Shown: positions 42,487 through 52,272, counted from the first letter of the stretch. The stretch is DNA of 64,000 nucleotides from Sporomusa malonica (GCF_900176355.1 NZ_FWXI01000012.1:1-64000); one strand, 5' to 3'. The notes: generated from the letters alone by a model not told the origin. Numbers and translations are program-made.

Positions 42487-43305
42487 CTATAATCCCATCT
42501 GCTGAAAACCATAGTTCAAAAGACGGGTTGCATCTTCCCAGCGCTTTTCACTGTTTAACACTACGGCAATCAACTGGACATCATTGCGTTTGGCAGCAGC
42601 CACAAGACACTCACCGGCATCATTGGTAAAACCGGTTTTTACCCCGTTTGCTCCCGCATATGTAGCAAGCAGCTTATTAGTGTTTCTGGCGTGGGTGATA
42701 CCGCCCCGGCTCACAAAATGAACATCATAATCCCGGGTAGAAACAATATTCGCAAACACCGGATTTTGCATACCGTACACGGTAATCAATGCAAGGTCGT
42801 ACGCTGTAGTAAAGTGATTAACCGGGTCCGGCAACCCGTGGGGATTGTTGAAGTGGGTGCGAATTGTACCAATTTTCTCAGCCTGATCATTCATCAACTG
42901 GACGAAGGCCGGCACTGAACCTGCAACATTCTCAGCCACGGCTTCGGCGGCATCATTTCCGGAAACAAGCATCAATCCATACAATGCCTCTCTTAGCGTC
43001 AAACGGTCACCTGCCCGCAGATCGAGGCTTGAGCCTTCACATTCGGCCGCTTTTGGGCTAACAACGATAACGCTGTTCGGGTCGCCTTGCTCCAGCGCCG
43101 TAATCAAAGTCATGATCTTGGTCGTACTTGCTGGATACATGATGTTATCTAGATTTTTCGCATACAATACCCGCTTGTCGCTAGCCCTCATGACAACGGC
43201 AGCTTCTGCGTCCACCTGCGGCAGCACCGCAGCAAACACAACATTGACCCAAGCTATGATGGCAATAAACACTGTGATCGCTACCAGTCTCCTCATTTTC
43301 ACCAT
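42487..43305 (-). CDS. D-alanyl-D-alanine carboxypeptidase, DacF-like
   Basis: A 272-residue S11 (penicillin-binding protein 5 type) carboxypeptidase. An N-terminal signal peptide (about 1-25) is followed by the active-site tetrad STTK in MYPASTTKIMT, the SGN motif in LVSGNDAAEAV and the KTG motif in NGVKTGFTNDAGE. It removes the terminal D-Ala from peptidoglycan stem peptides outside the membrane. The C-terminal membrane-anchoring domain of longer family members is absent, so it may be released or held by the signal sequence. GGAGG lies upstream; start could be ATG 43305 or GTG 43302. It is divergent from a peptide uptake operon that could import its products. Confidence 0.93.
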   Translation of the reverse strand: MVKMRRLVAITVFIAIIAWVNVVFAAVLPQVDAEAAVVMRASDKRVLYAKNLDNIMYPASTTKIMTLITALEQGDPNSVIVVSPKAAECEGSSLDLRAGDRLTLREALYGLMLVSGNDAAEAVAENVAGSVPAFVQLMNDQAEKIGTIRTHFNNPHGLPDPVNHFTTAYDLALITVYGMQNPVFANIVSTRDYDVHFVSRGGITHARNTNKLLATYAGANGVKTGFTNDAGECLVAAAKRNDVQLIAVVLNSEKRWEDATRLLNYGFQQMGL

Positions 43306-43465
43306 ACGCCTCCAGCCCGAAAATAGTACTTTACCTTATCGCAGCTCAAATAACTGCATTGCACGGCAATTATTTCTACATCAAATTGTTAACTCCTCCC
43401 GCCATGTTCCCCTGGATTAATTTACATATTTAAAATTGTTTGAAGTCCTGTGTCTAAAAAGGGAT

Positions 43466-43492
43466 AAAGGTATACAGAGCGAATATACCTTT
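43466..43492 (+). promoter_or_regulatory. Hairpin in the leader of the peptide transporter operon
   Basis: AAAGGTATA (43466-43474) and TATACCTTT (43484-43492) form a 9-base stem followed by TATTGC. It lies 28 bases before the TTG start of the first permease gene, so it is an operator dyad or a weak attenuator. Confidence 0.45.
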
Positions 43493-43519
43493 TATTGCTC
43501 AAGAAAGGGGTGCCCACGT

Positions 43520-44452
43520 TTGTTTAGATATATAGCAACCCGCATTTTTAGTTCATTGCTTGTTCTGTTGGCTATTATTTCAATTACTTTTCTCTTAATG
43601 CATGCCATCCCAGGCGGCCCTTTCACCTACGAAAAGAATATTCCCGCTGCGGTACTAAAAAACATAGAAGAACACTATCGCCTTAACGACCCTTTATGGA
43701 AGCAATACACAGACTACCTGGCCAATTTAATCCGCCTTGATTTGGGACCTTCCTTTAAATATGCAGGCCGTTCAGTCAATGATATCATCGGCGAAAGCTT
43801 TCCTGTATCCTTTCAACTAGGCGCTGTAAGTATTGGCTTAGCCATCTTGCTCGGCATTCCTGCAGGTGTTATTGCGGCATTACGCCAAAATAAATGGCAG
43901 GACTATGCTACGATGTTGTTTGCAACAATCGGTGTATCAGTTCCCAGTTTCGTACTGGCCACAGTGTTGGTCTATGTACTGGCCATCAAACTTGGCTTAT
44001 TGCCGGCTGCCATGTGGGGCGGTGTGGAATATGTCATTATGCCGGCCCTGGCGCTAGCCGCCCATCCGATGGCCTTTATCGCCCGCCTCACCCGTTCAAC
44101 CATGCTGGAGGTCCTCGCCCAAGATTATATTAAGACCGCAAGGGCCAAGGGCCTGCCGCAAACCGTTATCCTCTACCGTCACGCACTAAAAAACGCCTTG
44201 ATACCGGTAGTCACCTACATTGGACCAATGACAGCTTCTGTACTTACTGGAAGTTTTATCATCGAGAATATCTTTGCCATCCCAGGCTTAGGACGGCATT
44301 TTGTTACAAGCATCTATAACCGGGACTATACCGTAATTCTCGGTGTGACAGTTTTCTACAGCGTATTAGTCATTAGCCTAAATCTACTTGTCGATTTGAT
44401 CTATCCGCTGCTGGATCCCCGCATAAAACTAAATGGGAAACAGGAGGGCTAA
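43520..44452 (+). CDS. Peptide ABC transporter permease (DppB/OppB type)
   Basis: A 310-residue permease: FRYIATRIFSSLLVLLAIISITFLLMHAIPGGPF at the N-terminus and a conserved EAA loop region, here YIKTARAKGLPQTVILYRHALKNALIPVVTYIG, followed by LTGSFIIENIFAIPGLGRH. About six transmembrane helices. The true start is TTG 43520 with AAAGGGGTG seven bases upstream; the longer in-frame ORF has no site. It is first gene of a transporter operon with the second permease 4 bases further on. Confidence 0.94.
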   Translation: MFRYIATRIFSSLLVLLAIISITFLLMHAIPGGPFTYEKNIPAAVLKNIEEHYRLNDPLWKQYTDYLANLIRLDLGPSFKYAGRSVNDIIGESFPVSFQLGAVSIGLAILLGIPAGVIAALRQNKWQDYATMLFATIGVSVPSFVLATVLVYVLAIKLGLLPAAMWGGVEYVIMPALALAAHPMAFIARLTRSTMLEVLAQDYIKTARAKGLPQTVILYRHALKNALIPVVTYIGPMTASVLTGSFIIENIFAIPGLGRHFVTSIYNRDYTVILGVTVFYSVLVISLNLLVDLIYPLLDPRIKLNGKQEG

Positions 44453-44456
44453 AAGA

Positions 44457-45368
44457 ATGCAATTACATAGTGATTCATTTACGCCCCTCACCCGCAGCGG
44501 TCCGGCTGAAACTACTATCCGCCCGAGTACGACGTACTGGCAGGATGCCTGGCAACGTCTGAAAAAAAATAAGCTGGCTATGATCAGCCTGTATACCCTG
44601 GCCCTGATCATTACCGTAGCTATTATTGGTCCGTGGATTTCCAGTTTATCCTACTCTGATCAGAATCTCAGTCAAACCAATCAACCACCGAGCGCCGGGC
44701 ATTGGTTTGGCACTGATAGCCTTGGCCGGGATTTATTTATTCGCGTCCTGTACGGTGCGCGAATTTCGTTATCCATTGGCGTTGTCGCCAGTCTGATCAA
44801 TCTAACCATCGGCGTTATTTACGGCGGGTTAGCCGGCTTCTTAGGTGGCCGTGTCGACAGAGTGATGATGAATATTGTTGATATTTTGTACGGTATCCCA
44901 CTTTTGCTCTATGTAATATTGCTCATGGTTGTGCTAAAGCCAGGGTTGACTAACATTTTTATCGCCCTCGGTATTGCGTACTGGCTGGGCATGGCGCGAA
45001 TCGTCCGCGGGCAGATTTTAAGCCTCAAAGAACAAGAATATGTTCTGGCAGCCCGAACTCTTGGCGCAAGTACCTGGCGTATTCTATTACGGCATCTCAT
45101 CCCCAATAGCCTGGGGCCAATTGTCATTACCATGACTCTGGCTATTCCTGAAGCCATCTTCGCCGAGGCTTTCTTAAGCTTTATCGGTCTGGGCGTGGCT
45201 GCTCCCATGGCAAGTTGGGGAGTTCTGGCTTCCGAAGGAGTAACCAGCTTGCGTTCTTACCCTTTTCAATTGTTTTTTCCGGCTATGGCCATCAGCATCA
45301 CGATGCTGGCCTTCAATTTCCTCGGGGACGGTTTGCGCGATGCGCTTGACCCCCGCATACGGCGCTAG
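44457..45368 (+). CDS. Peptide ABC transporter permease (DppC/OppC type)
   Basis: The 303-residue partner permease starts with a cytoplasmic segment (TYWQDAWQRLKKNKLAMIS), one transmembrane helix, then GHWFGTDSLGRDLFIRVLYGARISLSIG, the hallmark of OppC/DppC, and the EAA loop EYVLAARTLGASTWRILLRHLIPN followed by ALDPRIR at the end. AGGAGG lies upstream of ATG 44457; an upstream in-frame ATG inside the preceding gene is not needed. It forms the translocation channel with the DppB-type permease. Confidence 0.94.
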   Translation: MQLHSDSFTPLTRSGPAETTIRPSTTYWQDAWQRLKKNKLAMISLYTLALIITVAIIGPWISSLSYSDQNLSQTNQPPSAGHWFGTDSLGRDLFIRVLYGARISLSIGVVASLINLTIGVIYGGLAGFLGGRVDRVMMNIVDILYGIPLLLYVILLMVVLKPGLTNIFIALGIAYWLGMARIVRGQILSLKEQEYVLAARTLGASTWRILLRHLIPNSLGPIVITMTLAIPEAIFAEAFLSFIGLGVAAPMASWGVLASEGVTSLRSYPFQLFFPAMAISITMLAFNFLGDGLRDALDPRIRR

Positions 45369-45378
45369 GAGGTAAAGC

Positions 45379-46389
45379 ATGAATCCGTTATTAGATGTGC
45401 AAGAATTGGCTGTTTCCTTTGATACCCACGCCGGTGAAGTAAAGGCTGTAAATAGCGTTAGTTTTCAGGTTTTCCCTGGGGAGGCTGTTGGTATTGTCGG
45501 CGAATCTGGCTGCGGTAAGAGCGTGACTGCTCATGCTATTATGCAGCTTATCACCACACCTCCGGGTAAATATATGAACGGGAAAATCCTGTTTGAAGGT
45601 ACTGATCTCCTGCAAAGACCTGAAACTGATATGGAAAGAATCCGTGGAAATGACATCAGTATGATTTTCCAGGACCCAATGACTGCCCTGAACCCGGTAC
45701 TTACGATCGGGATGCAAATTGCCGAATCCTTACAACTGCATCAAAACATGAATAAAGCGGCTGCTTATACCCAGGCTGTAGAACTGCTGCGGCTCGTCGG
45801 TATTCCATCGCCGGAGCAGCGAGTAAAGAATTATCCCCATCAATTCAGTGGCGGCATGCGCCAACGGGCCATGATTGCCATCACGCTAGCCTGCAATCCT
45901 AAGCTTTTAATTGCGGATGAGCCGACAACAGCACTTGACGTAACCATCCAGGCCCAGATTCTTGCTTTAATGAAAGACCTGCAGGCAAAGCTAACTATGT
46001 CTATTATTTTTATTTCCCATGATCTTGGCGCCATTGCCGGGATATGCAGTCGGGTCATTGTAATGTACGCCGGTAAAATTGCCGAGGCTGGAACGGCTGA
46101 GGATATCTTTCATTCTCCCCAGCACCCTTATACCTGGGGACTATTAAAATCAGTACCCCGCATGGATGCCAAGCAAAAGCAAAGATTAGCTGTCATTGAA
46201 GGGCAGCCGCCTGACCTCTTGTGTCCGCCGACCGGTTGCCCCTTCCATCCTCGCTGTCCTCATGCTATGCATATTTGCACAGAGGTTTATCCAGAAACAA
46301 CACAGATCACCCAACTGCACAGTGTAAAATGCTGGCTGCAGCATCCCAGCGCCCCAAAGCCGGAGGTACAGATTAATGGACCAAAATAA
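45379..46389 (+). CDS. Peptide ABC transporter ATPase (DppD/OppD type)
   Basis: The 336-residue ATPase has Walker A GESGCGKS, signature FSGGMRQR, Walker [13 protein letters not shown] and the switch His in IFISHDLG. The C-terminal oligopeptide-family tail holds [18 protein letters not shown], a Cys-rich motif found in OppD/DppD that can bind an iron-sulfur cluster. It energises uptake together with the OppF-type partner, whose gene overlaps it by 14 bases. Confidence 0.95.
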   Translation: MNPLLDVQELAVSFDTHAGEVKAVNSVSFQVFPGEAVGIVGESGCGKSVTAHAIMQLITTPPGKYMNGKILFEGTDLLQRPETDMERIRGNDISMIFQDPMTALNPVLTIGMQIAESLQLHQNMNKAAAYTQAVELLRLVGIPSPEQRVKNYPHQFSGGMRQRAMIAITLACNPKLLIADEPTTALDVTIQAQILALMKDLQAKLTMSIIFISHDLGAIAGICSRVIVMYAGKIAEAGTAEDIFHSPQHPYTWGLLKSVPRMDAKQKQRLAVIEGQPPDLLCPPTGCPFHPRCPHAMHICTEVYPETTQITQLHSVKCWLQHPSAPKPEVQINGPK

Positions 46390-47353
46390 TATTTTGGAGG
46401 TACGAAATCTTAAAAAGTACTTTACCGTTAAGACTGACTTTTTGGGGCGCCCTACTGCCTGCCTAAAAGCAGTAGACGACATAAGTTTTGGCATTCGCAA
46501 AGGCGAAACGCTCGGACTGGTAGGCGAAAGCGGCTGTGGTAAGTCTACTACCGGCCGGACCATTATTCATTTATATAAACCCACGGCCGGAGAAATCCTG
46601 TTTAACGGAAAGGTTATCGACAGCCAGTCAGCAGAAAAACAGTTACGCCGCAATATGCAAATGATATTTCAGGACCCGTACGCCTCACTCAATCCACGCA
46701 TGACTGTTGGGGACATTATCGGCGAACCTTTATACATCCACAACCTGGCTAACGGCACCGGGAAAACAGACCGAATTGTCGAGTTGCTGCAGCTAGTTGG
46801 ACTCAACCAGGGACATGCCAGCCGTTTCCCCCATGAATTCAGCGGCGGCCAGCGGCAGCGAATTGGCATTGCCCGGGCGCTGGCAGTCGAGCCAAGTTTC
46901 ATTATCTGTGACGAACCAATTTCGGCCTTGGATGTTTCCATTCAGGCCCAAGTGGTTAATTTATTAGAGCACCTTCAAGAAAAGCTGGGACTGACCTATT
47001 TATTCATTGCCCATGACTTAGCCATGGTAAAACATATCAGCAAGCGTGTAGCCGTCATGTACCTTGGCAAAATTGTAGAAATAGCTGATAGCATTGAATT
47101 GTACAGTAATCCACAGCATCCCTACACACAAGCATTGCTTTCATCCATAGCCATACCTGATCCGGTGGTGGAGGCCAAACGGGAACGGCTGCTCCTGACA
47201 GGTGATGTTCCTAACCCTATCAATCCGCCCTCAGGCTGCCGCTTCCGAACCCGCTGCCGCTATGCCATGCCGCTCTGTGCCGAACAGGAGCCTCGACTTA
47301 TGGATATAGGTGCAGGGCATATGACTGCCTGTCATTTATATTCAACGTGCTAA
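46376..47353 (+). CDS. Peptide ABC transporter ATPase (DppF/OppF type)
   Basis: The 325-residue second ATPase has Walker [37 protein letters not shown] and a C-terminal [30 protein letters not shown] precedes the ATG inside the end of the upstream gene. With the DppD-type protein it forms the heterodimeric motor of the transporter. Confidence 0.95.
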   Translation: MDQNNILEVRNLKKYFTVKTDFLGRPTACLKAVDDISFGIRKGETLGLVGESGCGKSTTGRTIIHLYKPTAGEILFNGKVIDSQSAEKQLRRNMQMIFQDPYASLNPRMTVGDIIGEPLYIHNLANGTGKTDRIVELLQLVGLNQGHASRFPHEFSGGQRQRIGIARALAVEPSFIICDEPISALDVSIQAQVVNLLEHLQEKLGLTYLFIAHDLAMVKHISKRVAVMYLGKIVEIADSIELYSNPQHPYTQALLSSIAIPDPVVEAKRERLLLTGDVPNPINPPSGCRFRTRCRYAMPLCAEQEPRLMDIGAGHMTACHLYSTC

Positions 47354-47438
47354 AATATTTTGCAGGTGACACTACCCACCTGCGCCTGCAAACTTCTTTT
47401 TCTTTTCTGTAGAATATAAATCTTTTAAGGAGTCAACG

Positions 47439-48218
47439 ATGGAAGTTCTACACCAAAAAATCCAGGCTATTTTAGCCCAATATACTGGCCGCTCAGGAAT
47501 TGTGATTATTAATCAAAATACCGGGGCCAGACTAGAGCTGCATCCGGACATGGTATTTCCCGCCGCAAGTATGATTAAGGTACCAATTATGATTGAGGTT
47601 ATGCGTCAGGCTGCTGCAGGATTAATCGATCTGGATGAAACGCTTGAAATAACCAGCCAGGTCCAAACAGGTGGCGCCGGAATCCTAAAAGAGCTGCGCT
47701 CAGGTGTAACCATGACTGTCCGTGAGCTTGTTACGCTGATGATTATTCTCAGTGACAATACCGCCACCAATATATTAATCGATCTCGTAGGTATGAATTC
47801 CATAAATGCAACCATAACCAGTCTGGGATTACGGTCTACAGTACTGCGGCGCAAGATGATGGATTTCGAAGCAGCCAAAGCCGGTAAAGAGAACTATACC
47901 TCAGCAGCTGATCTGGCCCACCTGTTTGCAAGCATTGCCAGCAGTAGTCTCGCTCTACCGCCCACACACAGCGCATTGATGCTGGATATCCTGAAGCGGC
48001 AGCAGGTTCGGGATAAATTGCCTTTTTATCTGCCTGAAGAAATAATAATCGCTCACAAAACAGGGACTTTGCCAGGCGCCGAGCATGATGCAGGAATTCT
48101 ATTTGTACCCGGTGGTTCCTATATTATTTGTGTGCTCACCGCCGACCTTGCGGCCAACTATGAGGGGCTTCAATTGGTTGCCAACATTGGCAAAACCATC
48201 TATGATTACATATCTTAA
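47439..48218 (+). CDS. Class A beta-lactamase-like serine hydrolase, no signal peptide
   Basis: A 259-residue protein of the class A beta-lactamase fold. The nucleophile motif is SMIK at 44-47 (PAASMIKVPIMIEV), SDN at 105-107 (MIILSDNTATNILI), and HKTGT towards the end. The omega-loop region reads RKMMDFEAAKAGKENYTS and lacks the canonical ExxLN of true class A enzymes. There is no signal peptide, whereas secreted beta-lactamases have one. Located inside a peptide-uptake operon between the ATPase and the binding protein, it may hydrolyse imported D-amino-acid-containing peptides rather than give drug resistance; that is inference. Confidence 0.85.
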   Translation: MEVLHQKIQAILAQYTGRSGIVIINQNTGARLELHPDMVFPAASMIKVPIMIEVMRQAAAGLIDLDETLEITSQVQTGGAGILKELRSGVTMTVRELVTLMIILSDNTATNILIDLVGMNSINATITSLGLRSTVLRRKMMDFEAAKAGKENYTSAADLAHLFASIASSSLALPPTHSALMLDILKRQQVRDKLPFYLPEEIIIAHKTGTLPGAEHDAGILFVPGGSYIICVLTADLAANYEGLQLVANIGKTIYDYIS

Positions 48219-48230
48219 GGAGGAGTGACA

Positions 48231-49832
48231 ATGTCATGTAAAAAACTCTGTGCTGTCCTGCTGATGCTAACAATGCTAGCAACACTAACAGCAGGCTGCG
48301 GAAAATCCGGCACTAGTACAAACGAGCAGGTATTTCGCTATGCCCTGGAAGCAGAACCTGCGACCCTAGACCCGGCCATGTCTTCGGCAATTCCGGAGTC
48401 ATTGGTAGAACTACAAATTTTTGAAGGATTAACCCGGCTTGATGCCAAAGACCAGCCTGTACCAGGTGTTGCCGAAAAATGGGATATTTCGCCCGATGGG
48501 CTGAAATATGTATTCCATTTACGTGCTAATGCCAAATGGTCAAATGGTCAACCAGTCACCGCTCAAGATTTTGCCTTTGCCTGGAAGCGGGCGTTAAGCC
48601 CTGAGGCGGCTTCAGAAAATGCCTACATGTTGTTTCCGGTTAAAAATGCACAAGCATATAATGAGAAAAAGCTGACAGCAGATCAGGTAGGCGTAAAAGC
48701 CCTTGATGACCAGACACTGGAAGTAACACTGGATAAGCCTACAGCCTATTTCCTAAGCTTAGTGGCCTTCCATGCTTTCTATCCGGTTCACCAAAAAACA
48801 GTAACTGCCAGCCCGGATAAATGGGCAAACGATACCACCACTTTAATTGGTAATGGTCCGTTCAAAATCAGCAATTGGACACACAGCGGCAAAATTGAAT
48901 TTATCAAAAATGATCAGTACTGGGACGCTGCCGCTGTAAAACTCGCAAAAATGGAATGGCCTATCAGCGATTCCCAAACCACCCGGTTAGCCATGGTAGA
49001 AAACAATCAGGTTGATATGATGGTAGAACCACCTGTTGTTGAGCACGACCGGCTCACACAGGCAAACTTGCTCAAGATCTCCCCTTATCTAGGTATATAC
49101 TATTATGTCTTTAACACCCAAGCGGCCCCCTTCGACAATCCGAAAGTCCGGAAGGCTTTCGCTCAGGCGATTAACCGCGAGGCTCTGGTCAAGAACGTAA
49201 TCAAAGGCGGTAAAAAACCGGCCTATGCCTGGGTAGCACCTGGACTCACTAACCCTGCTACCAGCAAAGATTTCCGTGAAGAAGGCGGAAATTATGCGAT
49301 AGAGGACGCAGCCCAAGCCAAAAAACTACTGGCTGAGGCCGGCTATCCTGACGGCAAGGGCCTACCGCCGATTACGCTGATGTTCAATACTAGTGAACTG
49401 CATAAATCCATTGCCGAAGCCATGCAAGAAATGTGGAAACAAAACTTAAGCGTAACTGTGAATTTAACTAACCAGGAATCGAAAGTATTCTTAGCCGCAA
49501 GAACACATGGTGATTTCCAGGTTGCCCGAGCCTCATGGATTGGGGACTATGCCGACCCCATGACATTTATCGACGTGTTTAAAGACCCCGATAATGATGC
49601 GAACTACACCAATCCTGCCTATAACCGCCTGGTAGAGCAGGCTCAGTCCACTATTGATCAAAAAGTTCGGATGCAAGCTATGCATGATGCCGAGAAGATC
49701 CTCTTTGATGATGCCGTAATTATCCCCATCTACTACACTACCCAACCCTTCATCGCCAAACCCTATGTGAAAGGCTATTTCTGGTCAGTGCTCGGCTTAG
49801 CCGACTTTAAGACAACTTTCATCGAGAAGTAA
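48231..49832 (+). CDS. Peptide-binding lipoprotein (OppA/DppA family 5)
   Basis: A 533-residue extracellular solute-binding protein of family 5. The signal peptide ends in a lipobox (TAGC, Cys near 24), so it is lipid-anchored. Family features: FRYALEAEPATLDPAM at the mature N-terminus, YVFHLRANAKWSNGQPVTAQDFAFAWKR, and IGNGPFKISNWTHSGKIEFIKN. AAGGAGGA lies six bases before ATG 48231. The ligand is presumably an oligopeptide; neighbours suggest cell-wall-derived peptides. A hairpin (49858-49889) follows. Confidence 0.94.
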   Translation: MSCKKLCAVLLMLTMLATLTAGCGKSGTSTNEQVFRYALEAEPATLDPAMSSAIPESLVELQIFEGLTRLDAKDQPVPGVAEKWDISPDGLKYVFHLRANAKWSNGQPVTAQDFAFAWKRALSPEAASENAYMLFPVKNAQAYNEKKLTADQVGVKALDDQTLEVTLDKPTAYFLSLVAFHAFYPVHQKTVTASPDKWANDTTTLIGNGPFKISNWTHSGKIEFIKNDQYWDAAAVKLAKMEWPISDSQTTRLAMVENNQVDMMVEPPVVEHDRLTQANLLKISPYLGIYYYVFNTQAAPFDNPKVRKAFAQAINREALVKNVIKGGKKPAYAWVAPGLTNPATSKDFREEGGNYAIEDAAQAKKLLAEAGYPDGKGLPPITLMFNTSELHKSIAEAMQEMWKQNLSVTVNLTNQESKVFLAARTHGDFQVARASWIGDYADPMTFIDVFKDPDNDANYTNPAYNRLVEQAQSTIDQKVRMQAMHDAEKILFDDAVIIPIYYTTQPFIAKPYVKGYFWSVLGLADFKTTFIEK

Positions 49833-49857
49833 ACCATAGCAGTATTTTAACTTAAGC

Positions 49858-49895
49858 AGGGATGTGCCGTTTACTACGTGCATATCCCTTTATAT
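49858..49895 (+). terminator. Hairpin after the peptide-binding protein gene
   Basis: AGGGATGTGC (49858-49867) and GCATATCCCT (49880-49889) form a 10-base stem with one G-U pair, followed by TTATATTG. It could lower expression of the downstream peptidase genes relative to the binding protein. Confidence 0.6.
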
Positions 49896-49919
49896 TGACT
49901 CACCCAAGGAGATGACGAT

Positions 49920-50870
49920 ATGGATTTCACTCCCCGGATTAAACCCCGCCGGCTCTGCCCCGGGGATACGATCGGCGTAATTGCCCCCGCCAGTCCTGGG
50001 AATCAGGAGCTTGCTGCCGCCGGAACCCAGTTGCTGGAAGCAAAGGGCTTTCGAGTGCAGCTTGGTAAAACAGTCAATCAGGAACTGGGCTATCTGTCAG
50101 GCTCGGACATGGCGCGCGCTGCTGATCTTAATGCCATGTTTGCAGCACCTGATATCAAGGGCATCATTTGCCTCCGCGGCGGATATGGCACTATGCGGTT
50201 ATTAGAGCTTCTGGACTATGAGCTCATACAAAAGCATCCTAAGATATTTGTCGGCTATAGTGATATTACTGCCCTGCATACTAGTATTGGCCAGCGCACA
50301 GGCCTTGTCACCTTTCACGGCCCCATGGTGGCGTCCGATATGGGTCAAGACATTTCACCATACACCTGGGAATATTTTTTGCAGGCCGTCACAACACCCG
50401 AGCCGCTTGGACCTATTGTCAACCCGCCGCTTGTCCCAGTTCCCGAATTTATCGTGCCAGGAACAGCCGAAGGCTGCCTGACTGGGGGTAACCTCAGTCT
50501 GATTGCCAGCACGCTGGGCACCCCTTACGAGATTGATACCTGTGGTAAAATCCTCTGCCTGGAGGACGTTGGTGAAGCGCCATACCGTATCGACCGGATG
50601 TTGACCCAGTTACTATTGGCCGGCAAACTGCAGGCTGCGGCCGGAATTGTGTTTGATGTGTGCACTGATTGCGAGCTAGAAGCCAAGCCGCCTAGTTTTA
50701 CCGTCGAAGAAGTATTAAGGGATCGTTTAGGTGACTTAAACAAACCAGTGCTCATTAATTTGTATTTTGGACACACTGCAGACAAAGCGACGCTGCCCCT
50801 TGGGGTTAAGGCCACGCTGCGAACTGAAGACGGCGGGCTGGTAATTACCGAAGCGGCCACTACTGCATAA
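49920..50870 (+). CDS. LD-carboxypeptidase (peptidase family S66)
   Basis: The 316 residues match the S66 family (LdcA/MccF). PGDTIGVIAPASPGN is near the N-terminus, IICLRGGYGTMRLLELLDY precedes the nucleophile region FVGYSDITALH (Ser), and FHGPMVASDMG follows. The later Glu and His parts appear as ILCLEDVGEAPYRIDRML and NLYFGHTADKATLPLG. These cytoplasmic enzymes cut the L-to-D peptide bond in cell-wall tetrapeptides during recycling (LdcA) or detoxify microcin C-like compounds (MccF). The transporter operon favours the recycling role. No signal peptide; GGAGATG precedes the ATG. Confidence 0.93.
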   Translation: MDFTPRIKPRRLCPGDTIGVIAPASPGNQELAAAGTQLLEAKGFRVQLGKTVNQELGYLSGSDMARAADLNAMFAAPDIKGIICLRGGYGTMRLLELLDYELIQKHPKIFVGYSDITALHTSIGQRTGLVTFHGPMVASDMGQDISPYTWEYFLQAVTTPEPLGPIVNPPLVPVPEFIVPGTAEGCLTGGNLSLIASTLGTPYEIDTCGKILCLEDVGEAPYRIDRMLTQLLLAGKLQAAAGIVFDVCTDCELEAKPPSFTVEEVLRDRLGDLNKPVLINLYFGHTADKATLPLGVKATLRTEDGGLVITEAATTA

Positions 50871-50911
50871 ATTAAAATCTACTAAAACAGCCTGTTAACA
50901 GGAGGCGTTCT

Positions 50912-52033
50912 ATGAATAAACAAGCACTGAAAGAGCAAGTTATCGCTGTTGTAGATGCAATGGCGCCCGAGCTTAAGGAGATCAGTCTATTTCTGCATAC
51001 TAATCCTGAGCTGGGCGGCCAGGAATACAAAGCAGCCCAGCTCCTTACAGAGGTCGCAGAGCGAAGTGGCTTCTCCCTGCAGTCAAATATCAGCGGTTAT
51101 GAGACGGCCTTTATTGCCAGCAAAGGCAGCACTGGCCCAAAAATTGCTTTTTTAGCCGAATATGATGCATTACCCGGGCTTGGGCATGCCTGTGGTCACA
51201 ATCTCATTGCCGCTATGAGCTGGGGCGCAGCAGCAGCATTCGCCGCCGTAGCTGCTGACCGGGCTGTATCTTATTTAATTGGCTGCCCAGCCGAAGAGAC
51301 AACTGGGGCTAAAGTAGCTATGGCGGAAGACGGCATTTTTGACAGCTTAACAGCGGCGCTTATTGTCCATCCTGCCGCCAATAACAATATCGGTGGTACT
51401 TCCTACGCTACCCACCCACTTAAGGTAACCTTTTATGGCCGCCCAACACATGTAGCCAGTAAAACCGACAAAGGCGTGAATGCATTGGATGCCCTTGTCA
51501 TGTTTTATCAAGGACTGAAACCTTTACGCCAGACCTTTACGCAAGAAACCATTCTGGCTGGCATTATTACCAAAGGCGGCACTGCGCCCAATATCGTCCC
51601 AGAAGAAGCAGAGGCTAAACTCACCGTCCGGGCATTATCTTCAGAATACCTGGAAGAGACAGTACTGCCAGCCGTGCGCCGGCTGGCAGACGGGGTGGCT
51701 GCAGCGACTGGTACAACAGTAACTACCCTGCATTACGAACCCTTGTTTAAAGAATTAATCAACGATCTGAGGCTCATGGAGTTGTTCCAAAACAATATGG
51801 CGCTGTTAGGCGAACCAGTAACTGTGCTTACCCCAGAAGACGCAGGTGGTTCTACCGATGTCGGCAATGTCAGTCACAGGACACCTACCCTTCATCCTGA
51901 TCTTGCCATTGGCTGCAATCTTGTCGCCCATACACCGGATTTTGCTGTTGCAGCCGGTTCCGATTATGCACAAAAGCGGCTGCTGGCAGGAGCTAAGGCC
52001 ATGGCAATGACGGCTATTGATTTGCTTGATTAG
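50912..52033 (+). CDS. M20-family amidohydrolase/peptidase
   Basis: A 373-residue metallo-amidohydrolase of the M20/M40 group: FLHTNPELGGQEYKAAQLL, then FLAEYDALPGLGHACGHNLIAA with the metal-binding DALPGLGHACGHN, then GCPAEETTGAKVAMAEDG and an interdigitated dimerisation domain with YGRPTHVASKTDKGVNALDAL. The pattern resembles p-aminobenzoyl-glutamate hydrolase (AbgB-like) or aminoacylase types. AGGAGGCG lies upstream of the ATG. It is the last gene of the operon and probably acts on products released by the upstream peptidases. Confidence 0.92.
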   Translation: MNKQALKEQVIAVVDAMAPELKEISLFLHTNPELGGQEYKAAQLLTEVAERSGFSLQSNISGYETAFIASKGSTGPKIAFLAEYDALPGLGHACGHNLIAAMSWGAAAAFAAVAADRAVSYLIGCPAEETTGAKVAMAEDGIFDSLTAALIVHPAANNNIGGTSYATHPLKVTFYGRPTHVASKTDKGVNALDALVMFYQGLKPLRQTFTQETILAGIITKGGTAPNIVPEEAEAKLTVRALSSEYLEETVLPAVRRLADGVAAATGTTVTTLHYEPLFKELINDLRLMELFQNNMALLGEPVTVLTPEDAGGSTDVGNVSHRTPTLHPDLAIGCNLVAHTPDFAVAAGSDYAQKRLLAGAKAMAMTAIDLLD

Positions 52034-52047
52034 TGAGCCAACTAGAT

Positions 52048-52166
52048 AAGGGCGTGTCGCAAAACGTTTATTGAAAAAATGTAAAGCGACGCGCCCTTAT
52101 TGAATAAAAGAGAAGAAAAAAGCAGTTGAGAGAAAGAAAAAACGAAGTCGCAGGCGGTTTATGGGC
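52048..52166 (+). repeat. 119-bp repeat, copy 1 (end of an IS element)
   Basis: This segment is nearly identical to 62732-62850, with six or seven substitutions. It starts with the hairpin AAGGGCGTGTCGC...GCGACGCGCCCTT and continues through a purine-rich tail to GGCGGTTTATGG. Read on the minus strand it encodes the tail INRLRLRFFFLSTAFFF, as in copy 2, before a stop, which fits the 3' end of a transposase gene plus the IS terminal inverted repeat. Confidence 0.9.
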
Positions 52167-52272
52167 ATAACAAAACAGAGGAAGCCCTCCCCCTAAAAAA
52201 ATCTGTATATGGCTGTTAGGACGCTTGGGGAATATGCAAATAGGTTCCCCAGCGGCCGCTTGGGATGTTTGT

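Noticed and set aside
47439..48218. Antibiotic-resistance beta-lactamase
   Set aside because: No signal peptide, no canonical omega-loop ExxLN, and an operon context of peptide uptake; resistance cannot be claimed.
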